A DNA stretch of 64,000 nucleotides, taken from contig JAVTVX010000004.1 in NCBI GenBank assembly GCA_033439265.1, positions 16,257,701-16,321,700 of the forward strand, given 5' to 3'. This DNA comes from Dillenia suffruticosa. Lineage: Eukaryota > Streptophyta > Magnoliopsida > Dilleniales > Dilleniaceae. Position 1 is the first letter of the stretch, and each line of letters begins with the position of its first letter. Below, one piece after another: positions 12,549 through 22,183 of the stretch. The notes beneath the pieces are model-generated. The model worked only from the letters and a program-made list of their open reading frames with translations, did no database searches and was not told the origin of the DNA. The position numbers and the translations under genes were made by a program.

Positions 12549-12665
12549 AGACCGCAAGCTCCTCCCCGCAGATGCTATAGCGGGGCCCGGGCGTGTTGGC
12601 TCGCGGGCGCGTGTCACATGCGACGCATGCCTTCTTGCGGGGAGCCCGAGCGGCGTGCATCACTA
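12549..12665. repeat. GC-rich island 4 with hairpin potential
   Basis: About 110 GC-rich bases. CTCCCCGCA near its start pairs with TGCGGGGAG near its end, so the island could form a 9 bp stem around a GC-rich loop. Function unknown. Confidence 0.65.
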
Positions 12666-14558
12666 AAGAAATTTCATCCCGGCACTTATCTCATTTTCTT
12701 CAATTCTTTTTAAGAAAAAAAAATCCTTTACGATTTAAAAAAAAATAAAATTCATGAAATAAGTATAATATATTATAATAATATATTACAATATATCATA
12801 ACACTATTATATAAAATAATAAATTTATATCATTTCATATATTAATTAATAATATTATTAATTTAAAAAAAAACATATAAATAACTAAATTATTTATATT
12901 AATACTTCCCTAAACTTAATAATTAATATAGGCAAAAAAATATTTTAAAAGAAAATATATTTGAAAAGAGAGAAGGAAATTTTAAAGAACAATATAAATT
13001 AATAAATTAATATTGAATAAAGAATTTAATAGAAAAATAATAATAATAAGATAAAATTTAAGTTTTAGATGGAGTGTTTTTATTATGTGATTTAATTTAA
13101 TAACTCTCTTAATTAATTTATTAGAATAAATTATTAATTAATCTTGTAATTATTTTGTCATTTCATTTTGTTAACATAAATATAATCATAGATTTAATTT
13201 TAATTATAATTTAATAAAGATATAATTTAATTTAGTGTCATATAAAAATATGAAAAGTTTAGGTAAATATTTTAAATCATATTTGAAAAATTTTTATTGG
13301 ATTAAATTTTAAAATTTTAAATTTTCAATGTGGCGCCTTTAAATTTTCAATGTGTGTGTGTGTGTGAGTGTGAGTGTGAGTGTGAGTGTGAGAGGGAAAT
13401 GGAAAGGTAGAGAGGGGAGACGGGGAAATCGAAAGATAGTGAGGTGACCAAAGAGAGAAAGAGTGAGAGACAAGAAGAGATAGATTTTAAAAAATAAATA
13501 TTTTTATAATATTTTTTTTAAAAAAAACAGCTTTATAACTTAAAAAATATATATATTTTTCTTTATCTTATTAATTATATTTTTTTAATATTCCTTCATA
13601 TTTTAGTTACATATAAAATTTTTAACATTATAATAAAATTTCTTTTATCATTTTTTTCTCCACATCTATCAAATAATTTATAATAAGTAACTTAATATTT
13701 TTAATCAAAATAAAAAATCTAATAATAAAAAAAAAGAAGTTATTATAATTTGTAATTGATTATATTATATTATATATATATATATATATAAATATATATA
13801 TATCTGATTATATTGTAAAATTTTAAGATTGATAGATTAATAATGAACCTTAGTTTAGTTTAGTTTAGCTAGTGTGTTGGTGTGTTAGGGGGTTAGTATT
13901 TATTGTGTTAGTGGGTAAGTGTTTATAATTAGTGTTTTTAATTATGAGTTTGATTGATTGAAAGATTTTAGATTAATATTTATAATGATGGGTTTAATTG
14001 ATAGAAAGATTTGAGATTTGATAAAATTATTATATTAGATGAAATATATTAAATCAAAAGTAAACTAAACCATATCACCTCACCTTAACACCACTTAACA
14101 CCACAAAGTAAAACTCCATACACAATACACACCACACCTCACCTTAACACCACACACCTTAAGTAAAACTCCATACACAATACACACTACACACCACACA
14201 CCACACACCATACATACATAAGCAAATATAAGTCTTTGGTAATTATTCTAAATTTTTAAATTATACTAAAGTTTCAAATTTAAAACAAAATTTTATTATA
14301 TTAATTTGAAGTTTAGTAATTTATAAAATATGTAAATTATTATACAAATTTTAGTATTTAAATTTAATTTTTTAAATAGAAATCAATTCAATATCAAACT
14401 ATATATATATATATATTTAAGTATATATATTTAAAAAAAGAGTTAGTATATTATTGAAAAAATTTATGGAGAATCAAAAGTTGTAGCTTTATTTTTTTTA
14501 CGGATCAATTCCCCATCTTTATTTGTTCTTTATTTATTTTCTTTAAAATAATTTAAGT

Positions 14559-14595
<37 letters not shown>

Positions 14596-16000
14596 AATGG
14601 AGGATATTCTTAAAAGTATTTTTTAATACTTTTATTTAAAGTAAAATTTGAATAATATATATAATTTTTTAATTTAAAATTAATTTTTAAATAAATAAAA
14701 ATTCTTTTTTGAATCATGTCCTCTCTCCCCTCTCTCCCTCTCTGTTCAATTAATTGATTTGCATAGGATGATTTTTGAGATTTTTGAATGGGTTGTATCA
14801 TATTTCTTGACCTTAGTTTCAACACTAATTCAACACTAAACTCTTACTTTTATTGAGCATTAAACTCTTAAATTCTTAAACTCTAAACTCTTACTCTTAT
14901 TCAACACTCTTACTCTACTCTTATAATTATTCAACACTAGACTCTTATGTCAAGAACCTCTGCGGCATCGGCGTGGCAAATCTGAGGGCGCGGCAAATTA
15001 GAGGATCAATGAATCTAAGCATTTATGGGGCGTGGCCAGAATCGAACGAATTTATGGCATGATTGGATTTTGGCTCGATTACCACTCCACAATATCCGTG
15101 CCACCATTATTCCGCACGCACCACATTTACCACACGCAACACAGACATTTTTTAAATCTGTATTAACTCAAATCATTTATTTTTCACCTCCACCAATTTT
15201 AAAAATATATAAATTTTACAATTATTTAACATTTCATTATTTTAATGAATTATTTTAATGAATTTAAATGGAATTGTGTAGAAAATGAGTTCCGTACACT
15301 TTCTCTCTCCCACTCTCTCTCACTCTCTCACACACACAAATCCACAAGTTCATTGTCTTTTCCCATGGCCAGGAGGAGGAGGAGGAGGGGAGAGTATATG
15401 TGATGGCTAGTATTGTTCTTGGCTTTTTTTTAATTATGTTAAATTATGAGTAGGATTAAAAAAAAAATAGGTTTCAATAGTTATAATAAAAATAAAAATG
15501 TTGTTGAAAAATCCAGAATCATTTTCAAATAAATAAATAAAAGTGGTGCCCAAAAAGAAAATAAATACCAAATTTATTAAATTATTAATTTTTCAACAAA
15601 TTTTTTGAAATGAGGATATTTATTTTTCGTAATTTTCATATTTTGGTTCTGATGGCCATTTCCTTTCATTGATTTTTTCCATTATTATTGGGATTATTAT
15701 TGGGATGAAGTTTAAAAAATAGATTTGACTGGGTTGGATAAATGTAAGATGAAGATTAAATCATGTTACATATTTATCAATTATTATTATTTAAAGTATT
15801 ATATTTATAAAAAAGAAGATAGTAATTTCCTCTATACAAAATATTAAATTTAATATTTTTATAAATAGCTATTAAATTTAATATATTTATAAATAGCGGA
15901 GTATAAATATTATCTTTTAATTGCATTTAAAATTTAAAATTTTGAGAGTTGTGAAGTTGGAAAACTGTCTCTTGTGATGGTTACATTCCGTTCCACACAA
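12666..16000. other. AT-rich non-coding stretch with simple repeats
   Basis: No gene seen. Simple repeats include a GT/GAGTGT run at about 13,352-13,392, (TA)n runs near 13,773, 14,402 and 14,566, a duplicated CACCTTAACACCAC..AAGTAAAACTCCATACACAATACAC block at 14,080-14,190, and repeated AACACTAAACTCTTA words at 14,820-14,945. A pyrimidine-rich stretch at 15,295-15,335 precedes a GGAGGAGGAGG run at 15,372. Confidence 0.55.
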
Positions 16001-16129
16001 GGACAAGAGGCCCGACGACTGACAACCGTGATTGGAGTCGTGATAAGATGATGTCCGCACTGCACGAGTCGTGCCATGGAAGAGATAGACAACTGGATTC
16101 AGCTGTAGGCCTGTTTAATGCTTCTGTTC

Positions 16130-16790
16130 ACCATCAATTCAAAATTTGAACGCGCGCAGCACTCCCTTCAGTCGGTGCCACGCACATTCACATGCGAACA
16201 GGCTCTGCTGCCACGACAGGAAACGCTGCTGCTGCCACGACAGGAGTCCTCCACGTCGCACATTGCACTCCACTCAGTCCGCGCCTTTCAGTGAACGCTG
16301 CTGCCACGAAATTTCCACTTTCTGCGCTCTCTCTCCAGCTACACTTCAGTACACTTCAACACTCCAACCTAACCTACTGACATGAATTGATGGTCACTTG
16401 TTAACTGTTAAAAGCTGGCAGCCACGACATGAATTGATGTGTTCATCACAATGGAGTCCACCTCGCACACCTGTCCACGCCACGCCATGCACATTCACAT
16501 GCCAACAGTTAGATTTCAAAATTTCGCGCTGCTGCCACGATGCTCCTCCTCGCATCGTAGCACTCCCCTCAGTCCGCGCCACGCACATTCACATGCGAAC
16601 AGGCTCTGCTGCAACGACAGGAAACGCTGCTGCTGCCACAGTCCGTGCCTTTCAAAATTTCAAAACAGTCAACTTCAAATTTCCACAACTCCCACTGCAC
16701 TGCACTGTTTCTCATATCTCCAGCTACACTTCACCACTGCACTTCACTTCTCTGCACTCCAACCTAACCTATATTTCTATTTCTGCATCC
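16130..16790. repeat. Direct duplication upstream of the first CACTA gene
   Basis: Two copies of a roughly 250 bp block offset by about 400 bp. The shared order is AGCACTCCC(T/C)TCAGTC, GCCACGCACATTCACATGCG, AACAGGCTCTGCTGC and AACGCTGCTGCTGCCAC, then CTCCAGCTACACTTCA and CACTCCAACCTAACCTA. The first copy spans about 16,155-16,378 and the second about 16,556-16,772. The sequence is C-rich and mixed rather than AT-rich, which fits a transcribed leader or a captured fragment. Short open frames in it do not match anything I recognise. Confidence 0.7.
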
Positions 16791-17095
16791 TATTTCTATT
16801 TCTATTTCTGCATAGCTATGCTCTGGACTCTATCTACCGATATTTGACAACACCACCCAACACTCTACTCTACTATCCAGCTATCTATCTGCACTCTAGA
16901 TAACCGAACTAACACACTACACGGCTGGTGCTATTTACTTAACTCCCTTACTCATCCAGGCACACACTCAGTCACCAACAAACAAACTTCAAACTTCAGT
17001 CCTCGCTCACCAAATCACTCACTCACGGCTCTTTCCTACCCTCTTCTTCAAACCCCTCTCTAGTGCTCTCCAAACTCACCTCCAAACTCATCAAC
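16791..17095 (+). promoter_or_regulatory. Pyrimidine-rich probable leader of the first CACTA gene
   Basis: About 300 bases rich in C and T with ACTCACTC, CTCTCTAGTGCTCTCC and AAACTCATCAACATGG just before the proposed start. This is typical of a plant 5' leader. I could not place a TATA box with confidence. Confidence 0.4.
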
Positions 17096-18788
17096 ATGGC
17101 CTCCTCGTCCAGAAAAGCAAAACGAATTACCATGGTTTCGGAAGAAAACAAACACTTTCCATCTATGCAAAAAAAAAAATCTCTTTGATAAGGTATTTTC
17201 TCATAGAAATATTACTTTGGGTAGATTAATTGATTGGAATTTTTTGGAAAGTATAAATTTTGAATATGGAAGTTATTTAAAAGAGATTTGTCCGTCTTGG
17301 ATTCTTAATCCAGATACAAATATTTATGAAAACGTTGTTAGAATTTTTTTTAATAACATAAAAAGAATGGATAATGATTGTGTAGTTATCGATGGGAATA
17401 TTACTTCCTGTAGTTTTAAAAGTTATTTTGATGTTCAAATAATTAAAGTGAGTCCTAAAATGATATGTAGAGAGGCCGATCTTTGTTGGACAGAATACGA
17501 AGACTGTGCAGTGTATTTAAATACGGAAATATTAATGGATGCTAAAATAGTTTTTAATAATGATAATTTAGAATTTTTTAGTACAAATGCTACTGATTTA
17601 AATTTTCAAGAAAGAGTTCTTCATTTTCTCATTATTCATGTTATTAAACCACGGGCCGGAAATTATACATCTATTACTAGAGATGATTTTTGGTTAATGG
17701 CACGTATAATTGAAAGAAAAAATTCAGGTTTACATTTTTTACTTCCTTATTTTATGATATCTTCAAAAGATTCTAATAATAATTTATCCTATTGTAGTAT
17801 GGTGAGTGGTATTTTAAAAAGTCATGGAATAAATCTAGGGAAAGAAAATCATTTACAATTAAATATAAATAAAAATAGTATAAATTATAGAACTTTAAGG
17901 AGGGCGTATTGGGTATGTGAAGATGGTATTTGGATAAATATTAAAAAAAGAAGTATTCCAGAGCCAAACCCAGTGCCGGAAGGAGCTGAAGAAGATCATG
18001 AAAGTGCGGAACATGCGGAAGGAGCCGATGATCATGATTTTCATTTTCATGAAAGGAAGGAAGGAGTTGAAGATCATGATTTTCATTTTGATAATTCTCG
18101 TGATAATGTAAATGAAATTGAAATTGAAAAAAAAAGGTGGGAAGAATTGTTTGATTATATGAATAATATGAAATTGCAATTAGATAGTGTTCGAAACGAA
18201 GTAGGACAGGTGTGTAGTGAAGTTGGTGAGGTTAGGAGTGAAGTGGGAGAATCAAGAAAACAAATCGGACAAATGCATACACAATTGACTGAATTAAGAC
18301 ATAATTTTGATGAATTTAGGGTACATGATCATCGTTTTAAGGACCAGAACCAACAAGATCATATGAAAATGGTAGGTCGCATGATGAACATGGAGGCGGA
18401 TTTAGGGGTGAATAGTAATTTTATTAAGGTTATACGAGATCATTTGCGGCTCGGAACCACGGAATCAGGACCATCTTCCTCAGCAACCACGCAATCAGGA
18501 CCATCTTCCTCCGTAACAGCGCGACCAGGGAGCGCTGCCTACCCGGCCTACCCATTCGTCATTCGTCCTCGTCCTCCAAGATCTTCATTTGCTTCTCCTC
18601 CCAGACCGACACATCCGACACATGATCCAAACCCTTTTCGTATCGATGAAGTGATAAGAGGAATACCATCATCCTCTGCTGCTGCTGGGACTGCTGGGAC
18701 TTCTCCGAGTCAAGGATCTGCATCCTCTTCACAACCAACCACTGAACCGAGACCAAAAAAATTTCGACAAAAAGTTCAATTTCCATAA
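17096..18788 (+). pseudogene. Plant transposon-type protein with coiled coil
   Basis: The best start is the ATG at 17,096 (MASSSRKAKR), after a pyrimidine-rich leader. That frame runs into an 11-A tract at 17,169-17,179. The long frame (FDKVFSHRNITLGRLIDWNF onward) continues one base out of register and then stays open to 18,788, about 530 codons. The first ~240 residues resemble the family annotated in plants as putative plant transposon protein domain, including a LHFLLPYFMI segment where relatives have LPYG-type residues. An acidic His/Asp region with two DHDFHF copies comes next, followed by a predicted coiled coil of EVG..RSEVG heptads, a Ser/Pro/Thr-rich tail and a basic end (RPKKFRQK). 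The biochemical role of the family is unknown to me. Location next to TNP2 and TNPA suggests an accessory transposon protein. The A-tract shift may be real decay or a homopolymer error. Confidence 0.7.
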
Positions 18789-18952
18789 TTCCATATTTTT
18801 CCCCTTTTTTCAAGTAGTTTTATTTTTTTTTAAGAAGTTTCGTGTATCAATTTTTTTTTCATGTACCGAATCAAAAACGTAAATATTGAATGTAAATTAT
18901 TTATCTTATTTTTCTTATTTATTTCATTTTTAATTTTTTTGGTTCCTATGCA

Positions 18953-20100
18953 ATGGGCCGCCTAGCACCCGCGCGCCACAGCGTGGCATGCGCGTGCAGC
19001 GCACAGCATCGCACACAGCACCCGGGAAGGGCAGCGCGGGCTCCCGGCCAAGCCAGCCCGGGTGCCCGTGCGCCCGCTCATGCCCGCGCAGGGCACGCAT
19101 GCAGGGCAACGCGGGGCACGCATGCAAGGGCAGCACGGGCTCCCGGCCAAGCCAGCCCGGGCGCCCGTGCGCCCGCTAATGCCCGCGCAGGGCACACATG
19201 CAAGCGTGCGCCCGCTCATGCCCGCGCAGGGCACGCATGCAGGGCAGCGCGGGGCACGCATGCAAAGGCAGCGCGGGCTCCCGGCCAAGCCAGCCCGGGC
19301 GCCCGTGCGCCCGCTCATGCCCGCGCAGGGCACGCATGCAGGCGTGCGCCCGCTCATGCCCGCGCAGGGCACGCATGCAGGCGTGCGCCCGCTCATGCCC
19401 GCGCAGGGCACGCATGCAGGCGTGCGCCCCCTCATGCCCGCGCAGGGCACGCTTGCAGGCGCGCCCCCTCATGCCCGCGCAGGGCACGCATGCAGGCATG
19501 CGCCCGCTCATGCCCGCGCAGGGCACGCATGCAGGCCTGTGCCCGCTCATGCCTGCGCAGGGCACGCATGCAGGCGTGCGCCCGCTCATGCCCGCGCATG
19601 GCACGCATGCAAGGGCAGCGCGGGCTCCCGGCCAAGCCAGCCCGGGCGCCCGTGCGCCCGCTCATGCCCGCGCAGGGCACGCATGCAGGGCAGCGCGGGG
19701 CACGCATGCAAGGGCAGCGCGGGCTCCCGGCCAAGCCAGCCCGGGCGCCCGTGCGCCCGCTCGTGTCCTGGCGCCCGCTCATGCCCGCGCAGGGCACGCA
19801 TGCAAGGGCAGTGCGGGCTCCCGGCCAAGCCAGCCCGGGCGCCCGTGCGCCCGCTCATGCCCGCGCAGGGCACGCATGCAAGGGCAGCGCGGGCTCCCGG
19901 CCAAGCTAGCCCGGGCGCCCGGGCTCCCACTCTTGCTCGCGCAGGGCATGCATGCAAGGGCAGCGCGGGCTCCCGGCCATGCGAGGCCGGGCCCCCGTGA
20001 GCCCGTGCGCCCGTGCCCCCACTCATGCCCGCGCATGCAAGGGCAGCGCGTCCCGCACATGCAAGGGGAGCGCGGTCCTGTGGCATGGCGCCCGATGGAT
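18953..20100. repeat. GC-rich minisatellite, 39 and 76 bp units
   Basis: About 1.15 kb of tandem GC-rich repeats between the first gene and TNP2. One unit is 39 bp (CACGCATGCAGGCGTGCGCC then CGCTCATGCCCGCGCAGGG), seen in perfect succession around 19,331-19,420. The second unit is about 76 bp and adds AAGGGCAGCGCGGGCTCCCG plus GCCAAGCCAGCCCGGGCGCC; copies start near 19,804 and 19,880. The 39 bp unit is divisible by three, so up to three frames on each strand stay open for 100 to 300 codons. These frames have no start context, no compositional bias other than the repeat, and overlap one another, so I treat them as artefacts. Confidence 0.9.
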
Positions 20101-20850
20101 GCTTGAGGTTTTACAATTACTCAAAAATTTTTTAAACCTTTAAAAGGTTTTAAATATGTTATTTTAAAACCGCCAAAATTTTTATTTTTTCAAAAACTTT
20201 TTTTTTTGTTTAACATTTACTCAAAAATCAAAAATAAATTACTATGACTATCATTAATCTCTTACAAACCATCTTATAACCCTCTTACTTAACCCAAACA
20301 AATCCTTAGTTTTTATATTATTTTATCCTTAGTTTTTATATTATTTTATGATCTCTAAAGAGATGTGAATGTTATTTTTAATTTTTGCTACCGGAAAGGA
20401 AAGGTTTAAATTCATTTTGGCGCGGAAAATGAAAAAAATTGGCTCCAAAAATTTCTTCTTCCATTAAAAAATGCTTTGGTTTAATTGATTTAAAAAAAGG
20501 AATTATCTATCAAAATTAAATAACCAAACTTATCTTCTTTTATGCAATTAAATTTGTTTCTTTTATTATTGAAATGTAAGATTAAATTAAAAAATTTGAA
20601 TTAAATTGTGAATTAAATTGCAAGATTTCAATTCAAAATTTTTAATTGATATGAACGGTTAATGAGAAATTGTGTGTGAAAAATTGTGTAAGCAATGGAA
20701 GAGTTTTAAAAATAATTGGAAGAGTTTTAAAAATAATTAAAAAATTAGTAAAATGAAATTTTGAATATAATTGATGATAATAACAAGAAGATTAAGAGTG
20801 TCTGAGTAGTAGGACGAAATAATTGGACCAAATTATAATCCTAATTATAA
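20101..20850. other. AT-rich spacer, no gene seen
   Basis: AT-rich spacer between the minisatellite and the TNP2 upstream region. A 21 bp direct duplication (CTTAGTTTTTATATTATTTT) occurs at about 20,307 and 20,329, and a GGAAGAGTTTTAAAAATAATT duplication at about 20,697 and 20,718. Confidence 0.45.
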
Positions 20851-20854
20851 TCGG

Positions 20855-20905
20855 ACTTAGCGACGGATTCATTCTTCCGTCCCTATTCCGTCCCTATTGT
20901 GAACT
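20855..20905. promoter_or_regulatory. Internal copy of the subterminal motif upstream of TNP2
   Basis: TTAGCGACGGATTCATTC followed by two TTCCGTCCCTA words. This is the same half-site as in the terminal arrays but about 1.3 kb upstream of the transposase start and far from either end. If the TNPA-like protein binds it, it could autoregulate the transposase promoter. That is inference. Confidence 0.45.
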
Positions 20906-21154
20906 TTACTAAATTTACTAAATTGTTCTTATTGTGAACTTTACTAAATTGTTCTTGGATTCGTGCCCGAGAACCCTAATTACCATAGTTGCCGCAACTC
21001 CCGTAGCCTCCTTGCATCTTCTCTCCGTGGCCTCGCACACTTCATTCATTCCTGACCATCCTCATCCCTGATCATCGCATTATGCTCAACCCAGCAACCA
21101 GCTCCCACCTCATCTCATTTTAACTTAGCGGCGAAGGTTTTCTCGGATCATCTC

Positions 21155-21560
21155 TCCTCTCGGTTCGTTTGCTCTCCCTCTCTCTTCTCTTATCCACCTC
21201 ATCTTCTTTCTCTTTTTTTTTTCTTGTTTGATGTTTTCTTCCGCGATATAGGTTCGGCTCTCTCTCTTCATCTTGTCAGCTTCATCGAAGCCTATTCTCT
21301 CTTCCGTGCTCATCTATCAGGTTCGTTTGCTCTCCCTCTCTCTTCTCTTCTCCACCTGCTTTATCTTTTTTTTTTTTATCTTGTCTGATGTTTTCTTCCT
21401 CGATATAGGTTCGACATATCCTCTCTCTGTCTCTTCATCTTATCCTCTCTCTGTCAGCTTCATCGAAGGCTATTCTCTCTTCCGCGCTCATCTATCAGGT
21501 TCATCTATCAGGTTCGTCTTCTATCCCTCTCTCCTCTTCTCCACCTCCTCATCTGGATGG
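21155..21560 (+). repeat. Tandem repeat in the TNP2 leader
   Basis: Two and a half copies of a unit of roughly 160-190 bp. Each contains GGTTCGTTTGCTCTCCCTCT, CTTCTC.TCCACCT, TTGT.TGATGTTTTCTTCC and CGATATAGGTTCG, with AGCTTCATCGAAG.CTATTC in the later copies. The recurring ATATAG/GTTCG looks like a splice acceptor, so this may be a duplicated 5'-leader exon-intron boundary. No coding function is implied. Confidence 0.65.
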
Positions 21561-22183
21561 AAATATAAATCATTCCAAATATTCATATTATGTTGTACAA
21601 TATGCCTCTTGTTCTCCGTATATTTTTAAACATTCTTAACTAATTTAACCCATAAATATAGCAATTTAACCCCAAATACATTTGAACCTTTATTTCTTGG
21701 AAATCTTAAGTTTACACTAATCCTCCTTTCTACCACTTTATCCGTGTTTAATTTAACTGTTTAATTTTGAATAGATTAACTGTGTGGGTCTTGATTTTTA
21801 ATCAAATAATCTCTATGTTACTTTGTGTGTTGATTTCTATTTGTTGTTGAAGAAGTAGGTTGATTTCTATCTTGTTGAAGAAGTAGGTTAACTATTTGTA
21901 ATTGTTTGTCTTGAATGATTATTTTAAATTATTAGCACATATTTTATAGAATTGTACCACATATGTTTTATGTTTTATATGTTTTGGGAGTACCTATGGT
22001 TCGTTAGGATTTAAAAATAAAACCTTTGTGTTCATAAATATCTTTTTCCTTTCAAAAGTTCTCTCTTGAAAAAATTAAAGGATAAAATCAGAGGTTGCCT
22101 ATTTATTCAAATAAATCTCATGTATATAAGTCTGTTTCCTCTTATCAAAGCTTTTGTTCTTTTTAATTTGAATTTGTAGAGAG

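Noticed and set aside
17895..18179. Minus-strand frame of 94 codons within the first CACTA gene
   Set aside because: Antisense shadow of a well-supported protein; no independent signal.
18953..20106. Six overlapping open frames of 120-318 codons on both strands, rich in Ala, Arg, Gly, Pro and Cys
   Set aside because: They follow a GC-rich tandem repeat whose 39 bp unit preserves frame; they overlap one another and have no domain or leader.
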